This document shows, piece by piece, positions 34,106-43,309 of a stretch of DNA of 64,000 nt. A program made the position numbers and the translations under genes. The notes beneath the pieces were generated by a model. That model saw only the letters and a list, made by a program, of their open reading frames with translations. It was not told the DNA's origin and made no database searches. Origin of the DNA: SZUA-320 sp963707875 (GTDB taxonomy: Bacteria; Gemmatimonadota; Gemmatimonadetes; Gemmatimonadales; GWC2-71-9); contig CAVPRU010000014.1 in the NCBI GenBank assembly GCA_963707875.1, positions 62,001 through 126,000 on the forward strand. Direction: 5' to 3'. Numbering within the stretch: the first letter of the stretch is position 1; each line of letters begins with the position of its first letter.

Positions 34106-35599
34106 CTACTTCACGCGATACCTCCAGCCGGCCACCCCTTCGACCTTGGCCTCCGCCCCAAACTCCTGCTCCTGCCTGGGCTGGAGTATGGGGATACTCA
34201 CGGGCTGGCTCGCGAGAACCGTCCCAGCGGCGTCGACGAATTCGATGATCAGGTCGACCGGAGCGGGGGGAATTCGCTTCCCAGCCGGATCGGAAGCCTC
34301 ACGTCCCATGGCGGTGGCGATCAGTTTCGCGGAAGCGCTCCCCAAGGTGAAGTTCGTCACCTCGACATGGATCGGGAGTCCCACGAGCTTCTCCGCGACC
34401 CCAATGAGACTGTCCTGAAAGCGATCGCGATACCCCTGCCCCAGCAACCGGTAGGCGTCCTCGTTCAGGGGCTCAATGGCCAGCAGGCCGCGCGCGGCCC
34501 GGGTCAGGTTCGGCTTGTCATCAAGTGCCAGATAGGTGTTCGCCAGGTTGTAGGCCGCGTCCCGACTCCACGGGTTCCGGCCCATGAGGGTTTCAAACAC
34601 CTTGGCGGCCTCGCCGAACAGGGCCGCGGATCTCAAGCGGGCCTCAGCCTGCTTGGCCGAGTCGGACCCCTCCGCGGTGGCCAGAGCCTGCCGTTGGGCA
34701 CTGTTGAACTGACTGACACCGACGGCCATCGCGTCACTGAACTCAAGGGAGTCCAGGGTCATCGCCGCAAATTCGGCGACCAGCTGCGTCTCGAGGATAT
34801 CGGCGCTGTCCGCCATCCCCGCTTCCCGGAAGGAAAAGACCAGTGAACGCCGGGCATCCTTGTCGCCCGGGAACCACCCGAGATAGCGATGTAACACCTG
34901 GATCGCTTCCGGGTGGCGACTCGCCCGCTGTAACATGATGGCCATATTCAGAGTCGCTGAGTTCCGGTTGTCCACCAGGGTACTGTCACCCTCCGACTTG
35001 GCGACCGCCTGCTCAAAGTAGCTGACCGCGCTGTCCGTCAGGCCGGCATTGGCGAACAGGATACCGAGGTTCTCGAAGACATGCGGCAGGTCCCGGAAAA
35101 TGCTGGTGGCATCCCGCAGAAGGACTATGGCCGAATCCAGATCCCCCGCCTGCTGCTTTTCCATGCCGGCATTGGCGAGCACCACCCACGCTTCCTGGCG
35201 ACGGCGGGAGATGTCGACTTCGCAGTCGGGGGCCGTCGCCTCGGCTCGGGTGAACGCTGAATCCGCTCCGCGCAGATCGCCTTGTGCCAGGGCGACCCGA
35301 CCCAGCAGATACCACGACGCGGGGTTGTCTCCTTCGCCGGCGGCAATCGCCGTCGCCAGCGTCTCCCGGGCCTTGGAGAGGCCCTCCGCCCGCTTGGCCG
35401 GGTCGCTGTCTTCGAGACCGGTCCTGAGCTGCTTGTGCGCGTCGTTGAGCTTCCCACCAAACCGAAGCGGACAGAGCGTGATGCCCATCTTGGCCGGTTC
35501 CTTCGCGACGAGCCGCTGGTTGTATTCCTGGGCCAGAAGCGGGAAGGTCGCCGTCAGGGCCAGCACCGCGACCGCCGCGGCCACACGTTTCCGGATCAT
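34106..35599 (-). CDS. Secreted tetratricopeptide-repeat protein
   Basis: The ATG at 35599 is fixed by AGGAG inside the end of larC. The 497-residue protein has a signal peptide (about 1-24, ending PLLAQ) and then TPR helices over most of its length, for example ASWYLLGRVALAQGDLRGAD, HVFENLGILFANAGLTDSAV and AYNLANTYLALDDKPN. The last 110 residues form a beta-rich domain (HVEVTNFTLGSASAKLIATA, SQPVSIPILQPRQEQEFG) not built from TPRs. It probably acts in the periplasm as a scaffold. No enzymatic motif is visible and I do not recognise a named family. Cotranscription with larC is likely from the one-base spacing. Confidence 0.8.
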   Translation of the reverse strand: MIRKRVAAAVAVLALTATFPLLAQEYNQRLVAKEPAKMGITLCPLRFGGKLNDAHKQLRTGLEDSDPAKRAEGLSKARETLATAIAAGEGDNPASWYLLGRVALAQGDLRGADSAFTRAEATAPDCEVDISRRRQEAWVVLANAGMEKQQAGDLDSAIVLLRDATSIFRDLPHVFENLGILFANAGLTDSAVSYFEQAVAKSEGDSTLVDNRNSATLNMAIMLQRASRHPEAIQVLHRYLGWFPGDKDARRSLVFSFREAGMADSADILETQLVAEFAAMTLDSLEFSDAMAVGVSQFNSAQRQALATAEGSDSAKQAEARLRSAALFGEAAKVFETLMGRNPWSRDAAYNLANTYLALDDKPNLTRAARGLLAIEPLNEDAYRLLGQGYRDRFQDSLIGVAEKLVGLPIHVEVTNFTLGSASAKLIATAMGREASDPAGKRIPPAPVDLIIEFVDAAGTVLASQPVSIPILQPRQEQEFGAEAKVEGVAGWRYRVK

Positions 35600-35600
35600 G

Positions 35601-36845
35601 TCAACTCCTTGTGGGCTTGTCTTCGGCTCCGGCATGCCGGAGGGCGAGGTTGGTGGCCTCCATGGCCACTTGCAGCGCCGGGCGACCAGTCGCTATCGCG
35701 GTCTGTCGCACGTCATCATACTCCGGTTTGGCCCTGGCACCCGAGGGGGCCTGGACCACCTTTACTCGCACCGCCTCACCGTCGGCGGTGGTGATTGACC
35801 GCTCCTCCCGGGCGAGGGTGTCCCGCTCGGTGCGGTAGCGCCGAACCCCAGTCGTGGTGCTGTGATCGAACAGGGCCCGGGCCACCACATCGGCGGCCTC
35901 CGGCGGCGCCACGGCTTCGATCCGAAAGCCCAGACGGTCCTTCTTCATCTGGGTACTCCACAGCACCACGTCCACCGCGCCGGCCGCCATCAGTGCCTCC
36001 CGGAGCGGGGCCAGGTACTCCGGGGACATGTCGTCGAGGTCGGTGACCAGAACGACCGCCGGGTTGGTTTCCGCCACACCCTCCGCCACGATCACCCGCA
36101 TCGCATTGGGGTACCCGGCCGGATTCCGGCTCCCGGCGCCCCAACCGCTCCTGACCGCTCGCCAGCCAGAGGGCGGTGCCCCCTGGGACAGCACCCGCAG
36201 CAGGACCGCACCCGTGGGTGTGGTCGCCTCGCCCTCGACCGGGCCGTCGTCCGCAATCGCCAACCCTTCAATCAGGATTCCGGTCGCCGGGGCGGGTACC
36301 GGGAGGGTCCCATGTGCTGCGCGCACCCAGCCGGAACCCAGGGCCAGCGGCCGAGAATATACTGTCGTCAGCCCGAGCTGCTCGAATCCTTCGATGGTCC
36401 CCACAATGTCCACCAAGGCATCCAGGGCGCCGACTTCATGGAGGGTGACGCGCTCGGGCGGCACCCCATGCACCCTTCCCTCCGCCGCGCCCAGAAGCCG
36501 GAAGGCGGCGAGGGCGCGGTCCCGGCACCACCGGGAAAGCGGGGCCCGCTCCACAATGCCCAGCAACTCCGGCAGGTGGCGGTGCGGCCCGTGGTGACCC
36601 CGATGCCCATGCCCCTGGTCCGGGGGCTCGGCGCTCCCGTCCGGAGCGCGGACGATCACCTTGACCGTATCGATCCCGCACCGATCCACCTTCTCGATCT
36701 CCACCGTCACGCCGGTGAGCCCAAGGCGGCCCGGCAGCTGTCCGAGCCACTCGGGCGGGGCCCCTGCCGCGACCAGAGCTCCGAGGAACATGTCCCCGCT
36801 GGCCCCTGCGGCCGGGTCAACGATCGCAAACCGCTGTTGTGACAT
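35601..36845 (-). CDS. larC: Nickel-pincer cofactor biosynthesis protein LarC
   Basis: LarC inserts nickel into the pincer nucleotide of lactate racemase and related LarA enzymes, consuming CTP. The 414-residue protein begins with the family signature DPAAGASGDMFLGALVAAG. It has a histidine cluster at about 79-90 (QGHGHRGHHGPHRH) suited to nickel, followed by LHEVGALDALVDIVGT, and ends in the LarC2 part, for example TDLDDMSPEYLAPLREAL. In some lactobacilli LarC needs a programmed frameshift; here it is one open frame. LarA, LarB and LarE are not in this window, so the client enzyme is unknown. Confidence 0.92.
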   Translation of the reverse strand: MSQQRFAIVDPAAGASGDMFLGALVAAGAPPEWLGQLPGRLGLTGVTVEIEKVDRCGIDTVKVIVRAPDGSAEPPDQGHGHRGHHGPHRHLPELLGIVERAPLSRWCRDRALAAFRLLGAAEGRVHGVPPERVTLHEVGALDALVDIVGTIEGFEQLGLTTVYSRPLALGSGWVRAAHGTLPVPAPATGILIEGLAIADDGPVEGEATTPTGAVLLRVLSQGAPPSGWRAVRSGWGAGSRNPAGYPNAMRVIVAEGVAETNPAVVLVTDLDDMSPEYLAPLREALMAAGAVDVVLWSTQMKKDRLGFRIEAVAPPEAADVVARALFDHSTTTGVRRYRTERDTLAREERSITTADGEAVRVKVVQAPSGARAKPEYDDVRQTAIATGRPALQVAMEATNLALRHAGAEDKPTRS

Positions 36846-36848
36846 AGA

Positions 36849-36857
36849 GTTATAATA
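36849..36857 (-). promoter_or_regulatory. Possible -10 region of larC
   Basis: On the - strand TATTATAAC (36857-36849), a rare AT-rich patch, ends just 3 bases before the larC ATG at 36845. TTGCCC about 19 bases upstream of TATTAT is a poor -35. If used, transcription would begin at or next to the ATG, giving a leaderless message. Confidence 0.3.
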
Positions 36858-36882
36858 TCGCCGGGTAGTAGCCGAAGGGCAA

Positions 36883-38061
36883 TCAGTCCGCCGGAGCCTC
36901 CGATTGGCACTGGTAGAGCCATCCGGCGCCGGTATTGAACACCACCACCCGCTCCTTCGCCGAGATCAGGCTCGCCTCCCTGAGCCCGATGGCAGCCGCG
37001 ACGGCGGCGCCACCCTCGGGAGCGAAGTCGACTCCCTCGAGCCGGGTGCCGAACGCGGCGGCGGCGGTGAGTTTCCCATCCTCCACGGCGATCGCCCCGC
37101 CCCCGCTCTCCCGGAGGATCCGGAGCATGATCCGGTCGCCCAGCGGTCCGGGAACTCGCAGACCGCTGGCCACGGTCCAGGGATCGGCCCACGGTTCGGC
37201 CTCGCGGGCGCCGGTCGCGAAGGCCCGGACCACAGGAGCACACCCCTCGCTTTGCACAGTGTACATCCGCGGCCGGGCGTCGGTGACCCACCCGGCGGAA
37301 ATCAGCTCCTCAAACGCCTTCCACATCCCGATCAGGCCGGTCCCGCCACCGGTCGGATAAATGATCACGTCCGGCAGGCTCCAGCCGAACTGGAGGGCGA
37401 GTTCGAGCCCCAGGGTCTTCTTGCCTTCGATCCGGTAGGGCTCCCGGAGGGTCGACAGATCCATCGCTCCGCTTTCGGTGGACCACCCGCGAGCCGCCTT
37501 GCCGCAGTCGCCGATATGGCCATCGAGGAGCACCAGCTCGCCGCCGAACCGACGGATCTGGGCCAGGATCGGGCTGGGAGTGGTCCGGGGCGCGAACACC
37601 CTGACCGTGGCACCGGCGCGCGCTGCGTACGCGGCGGCGGCCACACCCGCGTTCCCTGCGGTCGGAAGGGTGAAGGCCTGGACTCCCGCGACCGTGGCCC
37701 GAGTGATGGCCGCGCTCAGGCCACGGGCCTTGAACGACCCCGTGGGGTTGGCGGATTCATCCTTGATCCAGAGATCGGTGAACCCGATCTCCCGCCCCAA
37801 CTGGGGCGCACGAATCAGCGGCGTGTCCCCTTCCCCGAGCGTCACCGGCTCCTCCTCTGGCGTGAGCGGGAGAAACGAACGGTAGCGCCACATCCCGTGT
37901 CGGCGGCGGACTTCCGCTCGTTCGGAGATGGGGTGGATCCGATCGGGGTAACGGACCAGCCATGGACGGCCGCAATCACACACCGTGGGCACGCCGGCCG
38001 GGTCGCGGGTGGCATGGCACTCGGAGCATTCCAGGTGCCAGTCAGGTTTGGTGCCGTTCAT
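36883..38061 (-). CDS. thrC: Threonine synthase
   Basis: ThrC converts O-phosphohomoserine to threonine with PLP. The lysine forming the Schiff base is Lys111 in ANPTGSFKARG, the phosphate-binding loop is PTAGNAGVAAAAYAARAG, and the C-terminal PLP contact is seen near IYPTGGGTGLIGMWKA. Residues 1-35 carry CSEC...CDCG (Cys12, 15, 28, 30), a small zinc-ribbon-like N-terminus found in a subgroup of archaeal and bacterial threonine synthases. At 392 residues it matches that subgroup. The ATG overlaps the uvrC stop. A diaminopropionate ammonia-lyase or another fold-II enzyme is possible but less likely. Confidence 0.88.
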   Translation of the reverse strand: MNGTKPDWHLECSECHATRDPAGVPTVCDCGRPWLVRYPDRIHPISERAEVRRRHGMWRYRSFLPLTPEEEPVTLGEGDTPLIRAPQLGREIGFTDLWIKDESANPTGSFKARGLSAAITRATVAGVQAFTLPTAGNAGVAAAAYAARAGATVRVFAPRTTPSPILAQIRRFGGELVLLDGHIGDCGKAARGWSTESGAMDLSTLREPYRIEGKKTLGLELALQFGWSLPDVIIYPTGGGTGLIGMWKAFEELISAGWVTDARPRMYTVQSEGCAPVVRAFATGAREAEPWADPWTVASGLRVPGPLGDRIMLRILRESGGGAIAVEDGKLTAAAAFGTRLEGVDFAPEGGAAVAAAIGLREASLISAKERVVVFNTGAGWLYQCQSEAPAD

Positions 38062-39884
38062 CCGTGCTCCTTGAGGTGGTTCAGAATCCGGTCCGCCATG
38101 GCCTCCGAGATCCCGGCCACGGTCAGCAGCTCGGGCCGGGTAGCCGTCCGTACGCCCGCCAGGCTCCCGAACCGCTGGAGCAGGGCCCGGCGACGGTTCG
38201 GTCCGATGCCGGGAATGCCCAGCAGTTCAGAGGTGATGACCCGCTGAGTCCGTCGGTGGCGGCTGTACGCCAGGCCAAACCGATGTGCCTCGTCGCGCAA
38301 ACGTTGCAGCAGTCGCAGGGCGGGATGCCGTCGAGGCAAGCGGAGCGGAGCGGGCTGACTTGGGAAGAACACCTCCTCGTCGCGCTTCGCCAGACTGACG
38401 ATCGGGAGTTCGGTGACCCCGAGTGCGATGGCCGCCCCAGTGGCGGCCGCCAGCTGCCCCTTCCCTCCGTCAATGACCAGCAGATCCGGCAGGGGGTCCC
38501 CCTCCGCCGTCCGGCGCGAAAGATAGCGAGTCACCACCTCGGCGATCGCCGCATAGTCATCCTGCTGGGCCGGGCCCTTGATGCGAAACCGGCGATACTC
38601 CGTCGTCTGCGGGCGCCCGGCTTCGAACCAGACCAGGGATCCGACGGTATCCCGCCCCTGGTTGGTGCTGATGTCGATGCAAGCGACTGAGCGGGGCACC
38701 GCCGTCAGGCCCAGCTCGCGCCCCAGGGCGTAGACCGGATCCTCCGCCCGTTCCTCCACTTCGAAGCTCTCCAGCCGGAGGCTCTCCAGCAGGTGCCGGG
38801 CATTCTGGTCCGCCAGATCCCGCCATCGGGCTCCCCGCCCTCGCTGGGGGATCAGCCAGCGGGTGGCCGGGAGGAGGCTCTCCAGAGCCGCCAGGCCTTC
38901 GGGAACAAACGAGAGCACCACCCGTCGGGCGCGGTCCTCAAGGGGCACGTAGTAGCGCACCAGGAAGGCCTCCAGCACCTGGGGGTCGGTGACTTCCTCC
39001 AGATTCTCGAGGAACCGGTGCGTCAGCGAAGTGACCTTGCCATCCCGGACCCGAAACACCAGGCCGACCGCGTCGTCCCCGTCCCGAGCGAACCCGATCA
39101 CGTCGGTGTCCCCGCTGCCGGTGATCTCGATTGCGGCTGGGGATTCCACCTGCTCGAGCCAGCGCAGGGTGTCACGCAGGTCCTTGGCTCGCTCGAAGTC
39201 GGTGCGTTCGCTGGCCTGATGCATCAGCTGCCGAAGCCGGATTCGGACGTCGCCGGTGTCCCCGGAGAGGAACCCGACGACCTCGGCGATCATCGCCCCG
39301 TATTCGGCTTCGCTCTGCCGACCGACGCACGGCGCTTGACAGCGGCCGATGTGCCAATCGAGGCAGGGCCGGTCCCGGCGCTCCCGCGGCAGATCGTCGG
39401 CGCAACTCCGGACGAAGAAGAGCCGCCGCACTGTCGCCAGCGCACGTCGCATGTCGGAGACATCGGTGAATGGGCCGAAGTATCGGGCTCCGGGCAGATC
39501 CCGCTGGCGGGTGACCAGCACCCGGGGAAACGGCTCGGCGGTCACGGCGATCGAGGGGTAGCTCTTGTCGTCCTTCAGCCGGATGTTGAACCGCGGCTGA
39601 TGCTCCTTGATGAGGTTGTTCTCCAGCAGCAGCGCCTGGCCCTCGGTCTCGACCACGATGGTTGCTACGTCGCGGATCAGCCGTTTGAGGGTTGAGTTCT
39701 TGGGACTGTCAGCGTGATCAGCGGTCAGGTAGCTCCGAACTCTGCTGCGGAGGTTTCTGGCCTTGCCGACGTACAGCAGTTCCCCCTCGGAGTCCTTCCA
39801 GAGATAGACACCAGGGCCCTCCGGCAGGGTCTCGACTCGCCGCAGCAGACTCGCGAGTGGGCCCCCACCCGGTCGATCACTCAT
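38058..39884 (-). CDS. uvrC: Excinuclease ABC subunit C UvrC
   Basis: UvrC makes both incisions in nucleotide-excision repair. In order: a GIY-YIG domain (GPGVYLWKDSEGELLYVGKA, then NLRSRVRSYL), a cysteine-containing linker (CLDWHIGRCQAPCVG), the UVR motif that meets UvrB (ERTDFERAKDLRDTLRWLEQ), the RNase-H-like nuclease domain (ACIDISTNQGRDTVGSLVWF, LLVIDGGKGQL) and two helix-hairpin-helix units at the end (LLGIPGIGPNRRRALLQRFG). The 608 residues are the normal size. Overlaps tie it to murJ and thrC, but no functional link is apparent. Confidence 0.97.
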   Translation of the reverse strand: MSDRPGGGPLASLLRRVETLPEGPGVYLWKDSEGELLYVGKARNLRSRVRSYLTADHADSPKNSTLKRLIRDVATIVVETEGQALLLENNLIKEHQPRFNIRLKDDKSYPSIAVTAEPFPRVLVTRQRDLPGARYFGPFTDVSDMRRALATVRRLFFVRSCADDLPRERRDRPCLDWHIGRCQAPCVGRQSEAEYGAMIAEVVGFLSGDTGDVRIRLRQLMHQASERTDFERAKDLRDTLRWLEQVESPAAIEITGSGDTDVIGFARDGDDAVGLVFRVRDGKVTSLTHRFLENLEEVTDPQVLEAFLVRYYVPLEDRARRVVLSFVPEGLAALESLLPATRWLIPQRGRGARWRDLADQNARHLLESLRLESFEVEERAEDPVYALGRELGLTAVPRSVACIDISTNQGRDTVGSLVWFEAGRPQTTEYRRFRIKGPAQQDDYAAIAEVVTRYLSRRTAEGDPLPDLLVIDGGKGQLAAATGAAIALGVTELPIVSLAKRDEEVFFPSQPAPLRLPRRHPALRLLQRLRDEAHRFGLAYSRHRRTQRVITSELLGIPGIGPNRRRALLQRFGSLAGVRTATRPELLTVAGISEAMADRILNHLKEHG

Positions 39885-41445
39885 CCACTCGGACGCTCCC
39901 CAGGTGGCGCACCAGTTCGCTCACCTGCGGGACTCCCAGGAGGGTGGCGAGGCCGAGGTACCCTGCCCCGAACAGGCTGAGCCCCATCAGGGCGGCGGGG
40001 ATGGTCTCCAGGGCCGGAAACGCTTGAAGGCCTCCCCAGGCAAGCAGCAGCCCGCCCAGGGCAGCGGCCCACAGCCTGAGCAGGCGCCCCGCCGGCAATC
40101 CGAATTGGCCGAGACGACCCCGCAGGTGGCTCCTGAGCAGGGCAAACTCCAACCAGGCCGCCAGGCCGCCCGCCATGGTCAGGCCAGCCACGCCCCAGCG
40201 GGCTTCGATTCCCAGCAGCCCGGGCCCGAAACGGGCAGCCGTGAAGCCCGCGAAGGTGGCAAAGGCGACCCTGATCAGGGCAATCCGCAGCGGAGTCCGG
40301 GTGTCTCCCAGCGCGTAGAGCGCCGACGAGATGATCCGCGCCGAAGTCGCGGCCAGCAGCCCGATCGACGATCCCGCCAGAATACCCCAGACGAACCGTG
40401 CGTCCGCCCCGGAAAAGCGTCCACTCTGGAAGATCAGCCCCGCGACCAGGTGCCCGAGGCCGAGGAAGGCCGCGGCGGAGGGGACCACGAAGAAAGCCAC
40501 CCGGGCGAGCGCGCCCTCGATCCGGGTCCGCAGGGCGTCGTTGTCGGTCCCGCCCACGGTTGCCCGCGCCATCGCCGGCAGTTCCGCCGCCGCGATCGAC
40601 ATCCCGAACAGGCTCACCGGCAGGGTGTAGAGCAGCTGAGCGTTGATCAGGCCGGCGACGGCGCCGGTGGGCAACAGGCTGGCGATGATGAGATCTACCC
40701 ACGAACTGATCTGAGCGACCCCACGGCTCAGGACCGCCGGGAGGAAGGTCCGCCTCACTTCCCGGGTCGCCGGATCTCCCCATCGAATCGAAGGCCGGAT
40801 TCCCCCGACGGCCCGCCAGGCCCCGGGGAGCTGGATCAACAGCTGGAGCAGGCTCCCCACCACGGCGGCCGCGGCAGCGAGGACCGCCACCCTGCCGGCC
40901 TCCGCCCCGGGCCCAAAGACCAGCAGCGCCGCAATGATGGTGAGGTTCCAGACGACCGGGGCGGCGTACGACAGGAAGAACCGGTGATGACTGTTGAGGA
41001 TTCCCAGACACCAGGCACCCATCACCAGCAGCCCGGTGCCCGGAAAGAGGATCCGGGCCAGGTAGATCGTCAGATCACGCTTGGCGCCGCTGAACCCCGG
41101 AGTAAGCAGATCGACCAGGACCGGGGCCAGGAGCACGCCGGCGGAGACCAGCAGCCCCACGAAGACCCCGAGCAATCCGGCCACGGCGCCGGCGACTCGT
41201 CGGGCGCCCTCGCGGTCGCCCTTGGCCAGAAGTCTGCTGTAGACCGGGATGAACGAAGCGGAGAGGGACCCTTCCCCGAGCAGGTTCTGGAGTACGTTCG
41301 GGAGTCGAAACGCCGCGAGGAAGGCATCGGCTTCCAGGCCCAGTCCGAGGAAGTGGTTGAGGGCGCGCTGTCGGACGAGGCCGGTGAGTCGGCTGAGCAG
41401 GATGCCGCCGGCAACCAGAGGCGCCCCCCAGCGGCCGGTGGTCAG
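39877..41445 (-). CDS. murJ: Lipid II flippase MurJ
   Basis: MurJ flips lipid II across the inner membrane for peptidoglycan assembly. The frame holds 522 residues with about 14 membrane segments. Family motifs include GILLSRLTGLVRQRALNHFL, AFRLPNVLQNLLGEGSLSAS and FIPVYSR near the N-terminus. The conserved region SRGVAQISSWVDLIIASLLP and ARIISSALYALGDTRTPLRI follow. No ATG, GTG or TTG lies in frame before the conserved N-terminus. The first credible start is CTG at 41445, which overlaps the stop of the preceding small gene as CTGA and gives the standard length. Either CTG is used or it is an altered ATG. The GTG at 41184 would lose the first two helices. Confidence 0.9.
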   Translation of the reverse strand: MTTGRWGAPLVAGGILLSRLTGLVRQRALNHFLGLGLEADAFLAAFRLPNVLQNLLGEGSLSASFIPVYSRLLAKGDREGARRVAGAVAGLLGVFVGLLVSAGVLLAPVLVDLLTPGFSGAKRDLTIYLARILFPGTGLLVMGAWCLGILNSHHRFFLSYAAPVVWNLTIIAALLVFGPGAEAGRVAVLAAAAAVVGSLLQLLIQLPGAWRAVGGIRPSIRWGDPATREVRRTFLPAVLSRGVAQISSWVDLIIASLLPTGAVAGLINAQLLYTLPVSLFGMSIAAAELPAMARATVGGTDNDALRTRIEGALARVAFFVVPSAAAFLGLGHLVAGLIFQSGRFSGADARFVWGILAGSSIGLLAATSARIISSALYALGDTRTPLRIALIRVAFATFAGFTAARFGPGLLGIEARWGVAGLTMAGGLAAWLEFALLRSHLRGRLGQFGLPAGRLLRLWAAALGGLLLAWGGLQAFPALETIPAALMGLSLFGAGYLGLATLLGVPQVSELVRHLGSVRVDE

Positions 41446-41729
41446 GGGGCCTTCGGGGGTGGCAAAGCGGCGCGACCGGGCGACTCTTCGATCAGCCGCT
41501 GGAGGAATTGATTCTCCTCGCGCAACTGTTCGACCGAGCGCGTCAGATCGTCCACTTCCGTCTCCAGCAGATCCACCTTGCGCGCCAGATCGCCGAGGCC
41601 GGGCGGGATGGAGGGATCGGGACCCTGCAGCCGTCCGGCGAGGGCTCGTCCGATGGGGGAGTCCACCACGATGGCGAAGATCGGGATCAGCAAGGCGAGC
41701 AACAGCACGCCGATGAGAGCAGCGCCCAT
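41442..41729 (-). CDS. Small membrane-anchored coiled-coil protein
   Basis: This 95-residue protein has an N-terminal hydrophobic helix (about 2-22, GAALIGVLLLALLIPIFAIV) and a heptad-patterned coiled coil at about 46-81 (DLARKVDLLETEVDDLTRSV, QLREENQFLQRLIEE), then a short proline-rich end. The layout, one helix plus a cytoplasmic or periplasmic coiled coil, recalls PspB or small division proteins, but the sequence match is only structural. It lies between bshC (10 bases away) and murJ, whose start it overlaps, so it may work with the lipid II flippase. No good ribosome site is visible. Confidence 0.65.
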   Translation of the reverse strand: MGAALIGVLLLALLIPIFAIVVDSPIGRALAGRLQGPDPSIPPGLGDLARKVDLLETEVDDLTRSVEQLREENQFLQRLIEESPGRAALPPPKAP

Positions 41730-41739
41730 GGGGGAGAGT

Positions 41740-43299
41740 CTAGGAGGATGCCTTGGCGGCGACAAGGGCCTGATGATACCAGGCCCGGATCTGCCGGGCG
41801 GCCTCCTCGAGGAACCCTGGTCCATGCCGGGCAAGGAAGGTGGCGACGCCCAGTGCCCGCTCCTGCGGTTTCCCGCCGGGCTGGATGGTGGTCCGCGCTC
41901 GTTCAATCTGGACCATCTCGATGGACTCCCGCCGTCGGAGGGCGCTCTCGAGCTTCTTCTCCGCCCGCTCCAGGGCCGCGATGGCGCGATGCCGGGCGGC
42001 GTCGAGGGAGCGGGCAATCGTCGGGTCGATCGCTCTGCCCGCCTCCACCAGGAGGCCGAAGTCTGCGGCGAACGCGTTCCGCAACCGGGTGACCGTGGGC
42101 GGCACGTCCGGGGGAAGCTGAGCCCGCACCACCCGGCGTTCAAGGGCCCGCCCCGGGGCCGCCAGCTCATCCAGGGTGCTCTTGAACTTGTCGAGCACCC
42201 GGTCGACCCTGGGCTCGATCACGCAGCCCGACCAACGGGCTACCGGCAATTGCGGCTCGATCCCGAGTTGGCGATAGACCGGTGCCGCGAGGGGGAGGTA
42301 TCCGAGTTCACCCGGTCCAGCCAGGTAGGCGACGGTGGGAAGGAGTACCCGTTCCACCACCGGCCGGAGCAGCACGTTGGGGGACAGGCGCTGGGGGTGA
42401 GAGGTGGCGATGGTCTCCAGGTCGGCCAGCGAGAATCGCTCTCCGCCGCGGCGGGTCCGGAACCCGTTGCCGTCCCGGATCAGCCGGTCCCGGCCGTGCT
42501 TTGCTTCGAGGAGCACCAGGGTGCTCCCATCCCCGGTGACCATGTTGACGGGCCGACCGTCCCCCGCCAGCTCGGCCGAGCGGTCGGCGATCGCCACATC
42601 CAGGGCCTCGGCATCACGAAGCGCGGCCATCAGCGTGGGGGCCATGGCCTCGCGCGCATCGGGGTGGGTCGGATCGAAGCAGACGATCCCGAAGGGGCCG
42701 AGCAATTCGCGCATCGCACCGGCGTACGCGGCGCCGACCGTGGCTCCCGGACGGTAGTGCCGGCGGAGCCATTCCATGGTGTGCTGCCGGAAGCCGCCGA
42801 TCGGATGATCCCGTTCGAAGGCTCCGAGCAGCGGGGTGATCTCGGGACCCAGCGGCAGCCGGTACATCGGATCGGCGGGCGCATCCGCCGGCCGATCAGG
42901 GAGTGCGCCCGAGATCAGTTGCCCCTCAGGATCAAGCCAGGCGGTGCCCCGCGCCTCGGCGTAGTCGTGATCATCCCCGGCCAACCAGAAGACCGGAACC
43001 ACCGGCCGGTCCCACTGTTGCTCCAGCTCCGCCGCCAGAGCGGCAGCCGAGAGCGCCTTGTACACGCCGTAGAGCGGCCCGGTGAACAGGCCGGGCTGCT
43101 GGCCTGTCGTTACCACGAGGGGGCGCTGACGGAGGAGCCGGGCCCGATTGGCTTCGGCCCCGGGGCCGGCCAGCAGGGCGGACGCCAGGTCCGGGGAGAC
43201 CCCGCCCTTGCCGGATGGGGACAGGGCGCCAAGTGGTCCGGTGGGAAGCGGTGTTTCGACAAAACGAAACGGCATGGTGGCTACCTGGAGCGCCGACAT
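41740..43299 (-). CDS. bshC: Putative cysteine ligase BshC (bacillithiol synthesis)
   Basis: BshC joins cysteine to glucosaminyl-malate, the last step of bacillithiol synthesis. The 519-residue protein shows the family signatures VVTTGQQPGLFTGPLYGVYK and VPVFWLAGDDHDYAEA, then FGIVCFDPTHPDAR, LSPNVLLRPVVERVLLPTVA and the C-terminal coiled-coil region around DAARHRAIAALERAEKKLES. Length and motif order match Firmicutes BshC. bshA and bshB are absent from this window. It sits between rlmH and the small coiled-coil gene with short gaps. Confidence 0.92.
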   Translation of the reverse strand: MSALQVATMPFRFVETPLPTGPLGALSPSGKGGVSPDLASALLAGPGAEANRARLLRQRPLVVTTGQQPGLFTGPLYGVYKALSAAALAAELEQQWDRPVVPVFWLAGDDHDYAEARGTAWLDPEGQLISGALPDRPADAPADPMYRLPLGPEITPLLGAFERDHPIGGFRQHTMEWLRRHYRPGATVGAAYAGAMRELLGPFGIVCFDPTHPDAREAMAPTLMAALRDAEALDVAIADRSAELAGDGRPVNMVTGDGSTLVLLEAKHGRDRLIRDGNGFRTRRGGERFSLADLETIATSHPQRLSPNVLLRPVVERVLLPTVAYLAGPGELGYLPLAAPVYRQLGIEPQLPVARWSGCVIEPRVDRVLDKFKSTLDELAAPGRALERRVVRAQLPPDVPPTVTRLRNAFAADFGLLVEAGRAIDPTIARSLDAARHRAIAALERAEKKLESALRRRESIEMVQIERARTTIQPGGKPQERALGVATFLARHGPGFLEEAARQIRAWYHQALVAAKASS

Positions 43300-43309
43300 C
43301 GGATCATGG

